Source of the DNA: Cryptomeria japonica
Lineage: Eukaryota; Streptophyta; Pinopsida; Cupressales; Cupressaceae
Assembly (NCBI RefSeq): GCF_030272615.1
Contig: NC_081405.1
Span: forward strand, 157,311,454-157,375,453
Reading direction: 5' to 3'
Length of the DNA stretch: 64,000 nt
Positions 25,781 through 36,994 of this stretch are shown here, in pieces; within the stretch, counting starts at the first letter, position 1, and the number at the start of each line of letters is the position of its first letter. Below the pieces are notes generated by a model. The model had not been told where the DNA came from. It saw only the letters and a list, made by a program, of their open reading frames with translations, and did no database searches. A program made the position numbers and the translations under genes.

Positions 25781-25855
<75 letters not shown>
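25105..25855. repeat. Mixed (TA)/(CA)/(TG)/(GA) microsatellite block
   Basis: About 750 bp of alternating purine-pyrimidine dinucleotides: (TG)n near 25192-25215, (CA)n near 25308-25339, (TG)n near 25555-25575, (TG)n at about 25785-25825 running into (GA)n to 25853, joined by TATATA/CATATA phrases. Long apparent reading frames on both strands are artefacts. Confidence 0.95.
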
Positions 25856-25859
<4 letters not shown>

Positions 25860-26495
25860 CCACACATGATGAATGCAACAAAATCAACAATTTACAAACA
25901 ATCGACAATGATGACATTTCCAATTGTAATTGAAGATAATCAATGGTGTGCAGAGAATCATAAATTTTGATTCCATAAAATCAACTATTTACAAACAATC
26001 ACATGTGATCATTTGCAATTCCAAAACACAAATAAGATACGGGTGGGATGACTAAAAAGCAGAACATGTGAACCTCAATATCAAATGAAAATAAGTAGAG
26101 ATAGGGATGTAAACCTGCACAATTTCTTCAGAGGAAAACAAGAATATAGGACACCTAAGAAAATAAGAAGAATAAGGCATGATGGAAGGTCAAAGTTGAA
26201 GTCCCCAAAAAGGGCTAAGATTAGAAACATGAAAGACAGGACTAAAAAATCAGCATGAAGATTTAAAAACAAATCTTGACTGAATCGAATTCAAGATTTG
26301 TGTGGACAATGGATCAAAATGTTATCATTTCACATCATCTTTAGGTAAATATGTAGAAAAGGCATGGGAGCAATGGCATGTCTATGAATTTGAAGGAAAA
26401 AAGTAGAGGAAATAAACATAAGTTAAACTAGAGGTAATTGTGAAGAAGCCCATAACACATAAATGGCATAAGTATTTGGGGTGAAGTGCATATGT
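25856..26495. other. Unassigned stretch left of the interrupted frame
   Basis: No convincing gene. A phrase ACAAAATCAACAATTTACAA recurs in altered form about 100 bp later (25878 and 25976). The last 100 bp may hold the frameshifted 5' part of the reading frame that the Copia element interrupts. Confidence 0.4.
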
Positions 26496-26496
26496 T

Positions 26497-26544
26497 CATC
26501 ACGGGGGGTAACTAATGAGACCCTTGAGGAACAAGTGGAAAGAC
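26497..26544 (+). pseudogene. 5' piece of a reading frame split by the Copia element
   Basis: If the Copia element and one copy of its target duplication are removed, this segment (VTNETLEEQVER) reads in frame into 33590 onward (LFQKGEENEKMIV). A run of six G residues at about 26502-26507 may be a frameshift separating it from earlier coding sequence (HMFITGG in the next frame). The protein family is not recognised. Confidence 0.5.
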
Positions 26545-27781
26545 TGTTAGACAGTTCAAATAACAGAAGACAACTAAGAGGGGGGGGAGGTGAATCAGTT
26601 GTCACCAGATTACCAGAACCTTAAGCAATTAAAATATTGTTACCAAAACACATAAGATCAATACCAACATGCATAAACTAATTACTGAAATAGCAGATAT
26701 ATCAATTAAGCACAACCAACAATTAGAGAATAAATACCATCCATATGACACCAAGATTTGTATGTGGAAAACGCGGTAAAGGGAAAAACCACTGTGGGAA
26801 GCCTACCCATAGTCAAATAATACTTTTGCAATGAGTATGTGATTACAAATTGAGGGGCTTGCACTTATAGGAAGGCCAACAACCTAGAGCACACTGCTCA
26901 TTACAAAAGGAGTCTCACTGACTACATAAAAATCTAGACTACAATCCGGAAGGAAGAATGAACTGCAATGATAACATCTCCTATGCCTGAGTACAATTTC
27001 GGTTAAGCTCAATACCAGAGGACTTAATCCTCTTACATAAACCCAACTTCATCACCAATGATCGACCAAATCATCTACATGAATGATCAATACATAATTC
27101 ACTCGCATACATCCTTTCTATATCTCTTACATATGATCTACAATGAGATCTTACACATATATATACAAACCCTCGACCATAAACAATAAGGTCGGCCACT
27201 AGACAATAAAACATATTACATAATTACAAAACATGTCGGCCTGAGACCAAATAAATAATATCCAACCCATAAGACATCCCAAAAACACATCGAGAAGACC
27301 AATCAACACATTACGTTAAGCCAATCCATTACCTAGATAGCACCAGACCCAATTTAGGTCCACACACGCTAAAGCAATGATCCCAATCAACCAAGTCTCG
27401 AACACGATCACCATCAGCATCCTGAATCTCTCCTAGAAGCTGCACCAGCACCACTTATGCATAATATCAAAAGATCTTCAATCAAGCTCTGTTAGTGAAA
27501 CCCTCACCGGATCAACAAACCAAGCTAACCAGCATATAAGAAAGCATCTTATCACCAAATCAAAACCAACTGACTGAACATGTATCTGAGTAGCAGATCT
27601 AAGCCAATTCCAAATACCAAAGCATACTAGAGAATACTGGATCATCATGATCTAATCCAACCAGAAACCAAACATCCTATCGAGACCAAATGGATACCAG
27701 TAAACAACCAAAACAACTAGTGTTGACATCAATGACAAAACAACAATGCAACACATAATCAATTGCTCCAAATGACCAACT
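26545..27781 (-). repeat. 3' LTR of the Copia element
   Basis: About 1237 bp. On the plus strand it starts TGTTAGACAG and ends near ATGACCAAC. It contains the poly-G (minus-strand poly-C) motif near its outer end and aligns with 32431-33584 throughout. Confidence 0.9.
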
Positions 27782-27783
27782 AT

Positions 27784-28072
27784 CTCCCCCTTTGGCATTG
27801 ATGGCAACACTAGGTGTGAAAAACATCCAAGTGCTAAGAAATGCCAAACAAATCTCCCACATAAGAATATAGCAATGAAGTTCTGATCCATACTCTCCCT
27901 ATAGATGATATCACAGTTAAGTTCTGCAAATTTCTCCCCCTAATGTATATAACCGTTAAGTTTTTCACATGAATATCTCTCCCCCTTTGACATCAATGTC
28001 AGAAGTCTGACATAAATATCAAAGCAAAATCACAAACCGGTGAATCACAAGACTAACTACTCCCCCTAAGTA
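27784..28072 (-). promoter_or_regulatory. Four polypurine-like tracts at the 3' end of the Copia element
   Basis: On the minus strand, AGGGGGAG-type tracts occur at about 28059-28068, 27969-27980, 27933-27943 and 27784-27794. The last (CCAAAGGGGGAGATA) directly abuts the 3' LTR and should be the functional tract. The same multiplicity and flanking words occur at 5318-5497. Confidence 0.75.
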
Positions 28073-28192
28073 GTAGCGTCACCACATCAATCTGGAATGA
28101 ATAATATCTCTGATAATGCATACCATACTGATGCCAAATAGAATCAATCAGTTTTATGTCGCAAGGGCAGAAACTCCTATTCTATCTCTGAG

Positions 28193-30244
28193 TTACTCAA
28201 ATGATTCTTTAGGCAAAGGTTTAGTGAAGATATCTGCAATATGCTCTTTAATGTTCACATAAACCAATCTAACTTCATTTTCTTCCACTTTCTCCTTCAA
28301 AAAGTTATACTTGATAGATATGTGCTTTGTCGTAGAGTGAAATGTCAGATTCTTTGATATGTTTATAGCAGCAAAGTTATCACATTAAATAACTACTGGT
28401 CCATTGCAATGCACTTTTATGTTCTTTAACATTTGCTTCATCCATAAAACTTGTGTACAGTTAGTAGCAGCAGCAACATACTCAACTTCAGCAATAGATA
28501 CAGAAGTACATGATTGTTTCTTGTTGATCCATGAAACAAGTTTCTTTCCAAGAAAGAAAGCTCCACCAGAAGTACTCTTCTGGTCATCAACATCACCTTC
28601 CCAATCTGCATCTATATATGCACATAAAGTAAAGTCATCATCTTTAGGGTACCACAAACCATATTAAGATGTACCTTGTAAGTATCTAAAAATACTTTTC
28701 ACCGCATTCTCATGATTTTCTCTAGGACCACTTTGATATCTGGATGCAATGCAAGCATCATTCATTATGTCCGATCTAGTCTGAGTCAAATATAGTAGAC
28801 CTCCAATCATATACTTGTATCTTGTAGGATTTACCAGAACTGATTCATCTTTTCTTGTCAATTTCTCACTTGTAGTCATAGGAGTACTTAGTGGTTTAGA
28901 ATTTTCCATACCAAATTTCTTCAGCATCTCCCTAGCATACTTAGTTTGACAGATGAAAATACCTTTATCAGTCTAAGTAATCTGCAAATCTAAGAAAAAA
29001 TTCATTTCCCCAATCATAGGCATTTCAAATTCATTCTCCATGTTTTTAGAAAATTCCATGCACAACTTATCTTCACCTCCAAAAATGATGTCATCAACAA
29101 AAACCTCAATAATCAGTATATCATTGTCAGTGACTTTATAGTATAGATTACTGTCAGCATTACCTTTAGTGAAACCGAGCTTTAAAAGATATTTGTCCAA
29201 CCTTGCATACCAATCTCTAGGTGCATGTTTCAATCCATATAAAGCTTTCTTTAACCTGCAAACCATGTTTTTATCATCTGAAAGTAAAAAACCTTCAAGT
29301 TGCTCAATATAAACTCCCTCATCAAGATCCCCATTCAGAAAAGCACACTTGACATTCATCTGATAAACCTTGTAGTTTTTATGTGCAACATAGGTAAGAA
29401 ATAATATTACAGCTTCAATCCTAGCTACAGGTGCAAAAGTTTCACCATGATCAATTCCTTCCTTCTGAGAATATCCTTTACAAACCAATCTATCTTTATT
29501 CCTTACAACTTGTCCATCTTCATTTACTTTATTCATAAAAACCCATTTAGTTCCAATAACATTCTTATTTTTAGGTCGAAGAACTAAAATCCATGTGTTA
29601 TTCTTTTTTATCCAATCTAATTCTTCTTCCATAGCTTTCATCCAACATTCATCTTTACATGCTTCAGTTATTGATACCGGTTCAACTTGAGAAATTAAAC
29701 ATACCTCTTTAGCTGCCAATCTCCTTCTTGTCATCACTCCATTGTTCTTATCCCCAATGATCTGATCTTCTGAATAATTCAACCTTACATACCTAGGAGT
29801 CTTCTGACTCTTTGTTCCTCTTCCATGTTCTTCAATTATTGTTGAATTTTTTGATACTGCTGGATTAATTGGTTCAACATTATGTTCCAGTAAAGGTGTT
29901 ACCAATTCAATTATCATCATTTCCACTGTCGATTCTTGCTCATAAATTATGATTTGACTTCTATTATGCTCATCCACCTTGATATTCGTGTTTTCCACAA
30001 TTCTTTGCAATCTCTTGTTATAACATCTATATGCTTTACTTTTATTAGAATAGCCAAAAAATATTCCTTCATCACATCTAGGATCAAACTTGCCAATGAA
30101 ATCATCTCTTTTGATATAACATTTACTACCAAAGATTCTGAAATACTTAATTGTAGGTGTATTGCCAAACCATAATTTATAAGGTGTCTTACCGGTTTCT
30201 CCTTTGATATGAACTCTATTGCATGTATAAACTGCTATGCTCAC
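28193..30244 (-). pseudogene. Copia reverse transcriptase-RNase H segment, broken
   Basis: One frame continues from the integrase. The RT core shows [38 protein letters not shown] and [10 protein letters not shown]. In the first catalytic block the usual Asp before VK is Asn (QMNVK), so polymerase activity would be lost even without stops; the second block (VDD) is intact. RNase H follows with YIDADWEGD, KSTSGGAFFLG and SIAEVEYVAAA, and ends at TAA 28193-28195 after KPLPKESFE. In-frame stops lie at about 28970 (TAG), 28661 (TAA) and 28382 (TAA). These enzymes would copy element RNA into DNA in virus-like particles. Confidence 0.9.
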
Positions 30245-30253
30245 TACTTCTCT

Positions 30254-31457
30254 CTAGTAGATATGAGGTAGATTAGCTTCCATCATCATGGTTCTAGCAG
30301 CATCCAAGATGGTTATGTTCTTCCTTTCCACAACTCCATTATGTTGAGGTGTCCGAGGAGCAGAAATTTGTCTCCTTATGCCATGCTTCTCACAAAAGTT
30401 ATTAAAATCACCAAATGTGAATTGTTGACCATGATCTGACCTTAAGTACTTAATCTTCAATCTTGTCTTAGTTTCAACTTTAGCTTTGAAGATTTCAAAC
30501 CTTTCAAAAGCCTCAAATTTCTCCCTTAGAAAAGTAACCCACATCATTCTAGAATAATCATCAATGGTTAGCATAAAATATCTATCACCTTGAAAACTTT
30601 TGATTCTAGCAGGGCCACACAAATCAATATGAATAAGATCAAGAACATCATTAGATTTGTCTTGTATACTCTTAAAAGAGGCTCTGACTTGTTTTCCCAT
30701 TTAACATTCTTTACATACCAGATTACAGGGCTTCACAATCTTAGGTATATCTCTAACTACCTTAGTTGAATTGATCTTTACCATGCAACCAAAATTCACA
30801 TGACATAGCCTTTTATGCCAAAGCCAACTCTCATCAATTTGTGCAATCAAACATGTCTTCTCACTAGAATTCAAATGAAATATATTACCTTTTGTCTGAG
30901 TACCGGTTGCAATCTCCAATCTAGATCTATTAATGATTTTGCATTTTTCATCCTTGAATTGTAATTAAAATCCCTTATCCACCAATTGTCCTACACTCAA
31001 AAGATTATTCCTTAAACCTTCAACATAATAAACATTACTAGTATTGTGCTTACCATCTAATGATATAGTTCATTTTCCTTTGATCATGCATGCTTTATCA
31101 TCTCCAAATCTAACCAGACCGCCATCAAATTCTTCCAAAGACAAAAACTTCCTTTTATCTCCAGACATATGACGTGAACATCCACTGTCAATTACCCATT
31201 CATCCTTATCTTCAATTTTAGCAGCAAGGGCCTTTTCTTCAAGTACATTCTCTTCCAGTGTTGGATCATCTTCCTTGATAGCCAAGAACACCCATTCTTT
31301 TCCATTGTCGAAACCACTAGCAAAGTCTTGTGTCGATTCATCATCAAAATCAGTCACACCTTCCTCATTCGCAAAGTAACATGATTTATCTATGTTTTTC
31401 TTGTACTTATGCTTGTTTTGATATCCAAGGTTAGGCTTAAAATGTCTTCTAGCTCTT
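30254..31457 (-). pseudogene. Copia protease-integrase segment, broken
   Basis: The protease active-site motif WVIDSGCSRHM lies near 31190 (minus). The zinc-binding pre-integrase domain has WLWHKRLCHVNF and CNLVCKEC near 30710-30840. The integrase core has HIDLCGP, LRSDHGQQF and GVVERKN, giving the D, D and E of the catalytic triad, all intact. Stops interrupt the frame near 31067 (TGA), 30962 (TAA), 30701 (TAA) and 30251 (TAG); several stand where related proteins have Gln. The segment shares one frame with the downstream RT. Confidence 0.9.
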
Positions 31458-31469
31458 TCTTCAAAACTT

Positions 31470-32372
31470 AAATTCCTTTCGAGACATCTAGATGCAAAAC
31501 AACCTATCTTATTACATGCAAAACATTTAAAAGTTGATTTTCCTTCATACTTACTTCCTACCGGTCCTTTAGGTACTCTTCTAGCAAACAGGGCTTCAAG
31601 TTTCTCAAATTATTCATCTTCTCTTTTCATATCATCAAATTCCTTTGCATAAAAAGCTTTCCAATCTTGCTTGTTGGTTGATGATGTAACTGCATGAAAG
31701 CAGGTTCAGACTTCACAGCTCTAGAAGGTCCAAATTCTTCAAGCTCAAGAGTAGGTAATTTCCCAACCAAGGTATCCCTATTGACAGAAGTATTCGCCAT
31801 TGTACTCAATTCATTAATTGCAGTAGCCTTCATCTTATAAGCCAGTGGTAAAGCTCTCGGGACTTTAGAAACTATTTCATCTTCACTAAGAGTTCCACCA
31901 CAACATTGAATTCCCATCATAATCTCATTTACCCTTTCCATGAATGCAGTAATCCTTTCATCTTCTTTCATCTTCAAGTTTTCATATATCATCCGGTAAC
32001 CATCAAGTTTAGCAATCTTAACAGTAGGGTCACCTTCATTAAGAGTCTCCAACTTATCCCATATAGCCTTTGCTAATGATTTGTTAGTTAATCCCATTAT
32101 TTGTTGATCAGAAAGTGCACACAAGAGGGCTTCTCTAGCTCTACAATCATTCTCAAGCTCCTTGCCCAAGTTTGTCGGAGGAGGATTTCCAAATGCCAGA
32201 TTAAAAGGGGTAACTCCATTCTCTGTGATTTCCCAAATATCCTTACCAAGACATCTCAGATGAGTCTCCATCTAAATCTTCCAAACTCTGTAATTTGTTC
32301 CATCAAGCCTAGGAATATCTCTCTGAAAGATAGCTACAGTTGAATTAGATGAACTTGAACTGTTAGTTGCCA
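31470..32372 (-). pseudogene. Copia gag (nucleocapsid) segment, broken
   Basis: Starts at ATG 32372 (MATNSSSSS) with the Copia gag signature RLDGTNYRVWK, followed at once by a TAG at about 32272-32274. The main part (32271-31627) continues through the helical gag domain; a frameshift near 31660 and a TAA near 31610 follow. The zinc knuckle at about 31480-31530 reads KCFACNKIGCFASRC, where the canonical His of CX2CX4HX4C is Cys. Gag would form the particle and bind element RNA. Confidence 0.85.
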
Positions 32373-32416
32373 TAGGATCTTCCTCAAGTGGTTAAGCTTA
32401 TGCAGAGAGGACCAGA

Positions 32417-32428
32417 GCTCTGATACCA
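32417..32428 (-). promoter_or_regulatory. Primer-binding site of the Copia element
   Basis: Minus-strand TGGTATCAGAGC, complementary to the 3' end of initiator methionine tRNA, two bases inside the 5' LTR boundary. Confidence 0.92.
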
Positions 32429-32430
32429 AT

Positions 32431-33042
32431 TGTTAGATAGTTCAAATAATTGAAAAACAACTTAGAGGGGGGGGGGGGGGGGTGTGAATCAGTTATCACC
32501 AGATTACCAGAACCTTAAGCAATTAAAATATTGTTACCGAAACACATAAGATCAATACCAGAATGCATAAACCAATTATCAAAATAGCAGATATATCAAT
32601 TAAGCACAACCAACAATTAGAGAATAAATACCATCCACATGACACCAATATTTGTACGTGGAAAACCCAATAAAGGGAAAAACCACGGTGGGAAGCCTAC
32701 CCACAGTCAGATTATACTTCTATAGTAAGTATGTGAATACAAATTGAGGGGCCTGCACTTGCAGGAAGGCCAACAGACTGGAACACACTGCTCATTACAA
32801 AAGGAGTCTCACTAACTACATAAAAATCCAGACTACAATCCAGAAGGAAGAATGAATTGCAATGATAACATCTCCTATGCCTGAGTATAGTTTTGGTTAA
32901 GCTCAATACCAGAGGACTTAATCCTCTTACATAAACCCAACTCGATCACCAATGATCGACCAAATCCTCTGCATGAATGATTAATACATTATTTGCTCAC
33001 ATACATCCTTTCTATATCCCTTACATATGATCTACAATGAGA

Positions 33043-33115
<73 letters not shown>

Positions 33116-33584
33116 AACCCTCAACCAAACAATAAGTTTGGCCACCAAACAATAAAACATATTACATAATTACAAAACATGTCAGCCTGAGACCAAACAA
33201 ATAATATCCAACCCATAAGACATCCCGGAAACACATCGAGAAGACCAATCAACACGTTACATTAAGCCAATCCAAAACCTAGATAGTATCAAACCCAATT
33301 TAGGTCCACACACGCTAAAACAATGATCCCAATCAGCCAAGTCTCGAACACAATCACCATCAGCATCCTGAATCTCTACTCGAGTAACATGAATAGTAGA
33401 TCTAAGCCAATTCTAAATACCAAAGCATATCAGAGAATACTGGATCATCATGATCTAATCCAACCAGAAACCAAACATCCTATCGGGACCAAAAGGATAC
33501 CGGTAAACAACCAAAACAGCTAGTGTTGACATCAATGACAAAACATCAATGCAACACATAATCAATTCCTTCAAATGGCTAATA
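32431..33584 (-). repeat. 5' LTR of the Copia element, with internal deletion
   Basis: About 1154 bp. Compared with the other LTR it lacks roughly 170 bp near 33380 and carries an expanded (AC)n at 33047-33111 and a longer G run at 32467-32482. Its outer end (GGCTAATA) looks like a C-to-T-decayed form of GGCCAACA. Confidence 0.9.
33047..33111. repeat. (AC)n microsatellite in the 5' LTR
   Basis: About 32 AC units. The sister LTR has only a short CACATATATATA at the same place, so the expansion followed insertion. Confidence 0.95.
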
Positions 33585-33589
33585 AAGAT

Positions 33590-34035
33590 TGTTTCAAAAA
33601 GGGGAGGAGAATGAGAAAATGATAGTGATCAAGATTTTGGAACCCGATTTCTGGTCAAATGGGCATGTCCATGATGGGCAAGTGTATGAGAGTCAGTTTG
33701 ATCCCATAGTTCAAATTTTGGGATATGCTCTATACACTTATGGAATTGTCAACCATATAGTTAGATAGGAAAATTTTGAGGACATCAAGGTGGCCTTGCA
33801 AACTTTAGAAACTGTCCCTAAATTGGGTGTAATGGTGGGATATTTTGATCTCAATGCCGAAGGGAAAAAAACAAAAATGTCAAAGGCTTGGAAACTATTA
33901 AAAAATGGAGTGGGCAAAAAGTACTGTTTGGATGAGTTTGATGCTTTAATGGATGCAAACAAGGACACACTCCCTGAAGAAATGGCCGATAGGTTGAAAG
34001 AAATAGGGGAGGGTATTAAATACCTCTATCACTAA
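33590..34035 (+). pseudogene. 3' piece of the reading frame split by the Copia element
   Basis: A frame of about 148 codons (LFQKGEENEKMIVIKILEPD at its start, ending GEGIKYLYH then TAA at 34033-34035) with one internal TAG at about 33767. It is Lys/Glu-rich with moderate hydrophobic content, has no membrane segment, and belongs to no family I recognise. Its first codons continue the frame left of the Copia insertion. The open stretch often called from 33790 begins at a GTG inside this frame, not at a true start. Confidence 0.55.
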
Positions 34036-36570
34036 AATCCCCATATGTTCAGGTTAATCGTATGTTATCTATGAATTCTGAACTTTGAAGTGTATGGTTT
34101 TGTAAACTATTAGACTATATGATAGTTATATGTTTATGCTTGCAATATTTTAAGTTTATGTAGGCCCTTAAACCCTTACCACATTGCTCAATACATTGTC
34201 ATTGTAATGTATAATTTGTTGAAGTAATTTTTATGGCTTAATGTTAAAGTAAAATGTTTATGGCTTTATGGCTTAATGTACAATTTGTTCAAGTAAAATG
34301 TTTATGGCTTAATGTTAAACTAGGATTATGGTTTACTGTTATAGTAATTTTCATATTAATATGACAGTTAACCATAATAGTTAACTATTATAATTGGGTT
34401 CATGTAGTCATTTTCATATAATAGTTTACCGTAACAATTAACTTTTATAATTGGGTTCATATAACAGTTAACCGTAATAGTTAAATTTTATAATAAGGTT
34501 CATATAATAGTTAACTGTAACAATTAATTGTTATAATTGAGTTCATATAATAGTTTATCGTAACAATTAATTGTTATAATTGGGTTCATATAGTCATATA
34601 GTTCATATTGGGTTCATATAACAATTTACTGTAACAGTCAACTATTATAATTGGGTTAATATAGCCATATGGTTCATATTGGGTTCATATAGTCATATAG
34701 TTCATATTGGGTTCACTATAACCGACAAAGTAAATTGTTATAGTATCTTGTCATCCATGATGCCAAAATACTATAATAGTTTAATTTGTTCTAATATGTT
34801 ATAATGTTTAACAAAAAATTAAATTGTACACATAAATTTCATAATTCTTTGAACATAAATTTCCCACAACCTATAAAATATATGGTTTGTTGTTGTATTC
34901 GATCGTTGGAAAATTATGCCAGACACATACAACAAATGTAAAAAATATTTTTTGAAAAGATATTAAAATGAAACCCCTGTGGAGAGTGAAAGGATAATAC
35001 CAATTTTATACATTTATACATTTATTCACAATTTGATACATTTGCGTAATACCAGTGAAGCTTGAACCAAAGACTACATTTCCCTTATTGAGATATTTGT
35101 GTTCATGAACACATATTTTAGTGTTAAAAAACACAAACCCTAAAAAGAAAATCGACCAAGATCGAACCATGACAAAGGAAACAAGAAAACGTTAAAGATT
35201 ATGCAATATTATTATTTACAAAGGAATAACCCACAAATATAGACGTCATTACAACTCAACCAATTTTTTTAAATATTTTTGGCTACAAATTAAACCTTGT
35301 GAATTGAATAACAACTAATGGAAGGTCGTAGTGAGGATTAATCATCACTATGGTTGAATACAACAACAAACCACAGATTGTACAACAAAGAAACACATAT
35401 TTCACAATAAGAAACCACAAAATTAGCAACATTTCTCGAAATCTAAATAAACTAAAAAATAAAAGCACTAAATGGTTAATGGAAGGTCTTAGTGAGGATT
35501 AATCCTCACCTAGGTCGAAGACCAAGACCCTATATCAACCACTATGAGTGCCACAACTACGTTCAAACCCTTATGCAACTACCTACAAGGAGGGAAGCGA
35601 AGGAAGCAACCACTCTCAAATAATAGCAATATTTACAAAATAAAACCCTTCAAGAATCATTTAAACAAAATCACTTGTGCTTGGTTACCTTTAAACTTCC
35701 AAGCACGAGGAAACAAACGCCAAAGACATGTTCCATTCCCTTTGCCAGACATGCAGGGAGAGCAGTAGCCAATGCCGAGGAAGAGAGAAAAGTCATAGCC
35801 CAGGCGAGAATGTTTTGATACACCATGTGAACACGTTTTAGTCTATAATGTCTTAAAGACTCAAGAAGAATCAGGAGAAAACTGAAGGAAAGTTGGCATC
35901 GAAAGGCATCAAAATAGGTGCATTCAATGACTTTGTGATCGGGAAAGCCATGGCAGTAAGGAGAAGCGATGCAAAGTTAATGCGAGTGGGAGAAGGAATG
36001 TAGGGTGGCGGTGGGTAGTAAATGTAGGCAAGTTGGTGAATAAGGTGGCCATGCAATCGATTGCCACACAACCACCTTGTTAGCTACAAGAGATTTTAGG
36101 GGCAAGTTGTCAAGGCGAGGGCCTCCGATGTTTTGGTCAACGCACAATTTTGGAATTTTTTTTACACGTTAGATGAATCAGGTCGAAACATGTGGCAAAT
36201 GTGTCTGATTTTGGAAAAAAAAATAACACATGGCAGATGCGTTTGATTTCAGAAAAAAAAAACTATGTTTCTAGTTTGTCTAGTCACATGTCGAGGTGGA
36301 CGGTAAAAAACATAAGGTTTAGGGTCCGCGTGGCAAGCTACATGCACTTACCAAGTTAGGGTGCACACGTATTGGCACCTCTCCCCTAAATTCTTCTAGA
36401 AAGACACCAGGGAAAACTTTAAGAACCCCCCACCCCCCCTCAGACAAGGTGTAAAAACCTGGTGAAAGGTGTATAATTGTTGAGGAAAATTTTAATTTTA
36501 CTGGTGAAATTTTACGGTTTACAGAGAAAAAATAATAATCTCCATTGGCGAATCATTCATGATCGCTCAA
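34036..36570. other. AT-rich region with repeats, no gene seen
   Basis: Contains an AT minisatellite (34330-34720). Short frames such as 35544-35768 have no recognisable domain. A CpG-richer patch lies around 35750-36120 without an interpretable feature. Confidence 0.5.
34330..34720. repeat. AT-rich minisatellite with AACAATTAATTGTTA palindromes
   Basis: Six to seven degenerate units of about 55 bp, each with TAACAATTAAYTGTTATAAT followed by TGGGTTCATATAG. Confidence 0.8.
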
Positions 36571-36574
36571 AGTC

Positions 36575-36660
36575 TGTGAAAAATCCTATCAAATTGTAAT
36601 GTTTTTAAAACCAAAAAATTATTTGCATGGGCGAATTGTAATGTTTTTAAAACCAAAAAA
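36575..36660. repeat. Two-copy repeat of about 43 bp
   Basis: AATTGTAATGTTTTTAAAAC followed by CAAAAAA and TATTTGCAT occurs twice in direct order (about 36593 and 36636). Confidence 0.8.
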
Positions 36661-36667
36661 AATATTT

Positions 36668-36873
36668 GCATTGGCAATTTCAACCTATTGTCAAACCATT
36701 TAAACATAATATTGGCGATTTCAACCAATTTTCAAACATAAAAAAATATATTGCGATTTCAACCTATTTCCAAACAATAAAAAAATATATTGGTGATTTC
36801 AACCTATTTCCAAACCATAAAAAATATATATTGGCAATTTCAACCTTTTTCCAAAACATAAAAAAAATATATT
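36668..36873. repeat. Approximately 40-bp minisatellite, five copies
   Basis: Units of the form TTGGCGATTTCAACCTATTT followed by CCAAACCATAAAAAAATATA, with variation. An apparent reading frame through it is simply the repeat translated. Confidence 0.9.
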
Positions 36874-36994
36874 AGCACCTAAGCAGTCCCCGTCAAGTCA
36901 TTAAAACACATGGCACACAGTCGTCAACCTTCTGCCTGAAAGACTGGCCATTAGAAAATCTCACAACCTAGCAACAAGCCCTTACGATGCTATC

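Larger units (their letters stand above)
26545..33584 (-). mobile_element. Complete but inactive Copia-type LTR retrotransposon
   Basis: Read on the minus strand: 5' LTR 33584-32431, primer site 32428-32417, gag, protease, integrase, RT and RNase H (32372-28193), polypurine tracts (28070-27784) and 3' LTR about 27781-26545. Integrase before RT places it in Ty1/Copia. The target duplication is AAGAC (26540-26544) and AAGAT (33585-33589). Total 7.04 kb. The polyprotein has a frameshift and at least nine stops, and two motif residues are altered (see parts). I do not assign a clade. Confidence 0.93.

Noticed and set aside
25053-25933. Long Tyr/Ile/His/Thr-rich frames on both strands
   Set aside because: Translations of dinucleotide repeats.
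33790-34035. Stand-alone small gene starting at 33790
   Set aside because: The start would be a GTG inside a longer frame that continues upstream through a TAG and across the Copia insertion.
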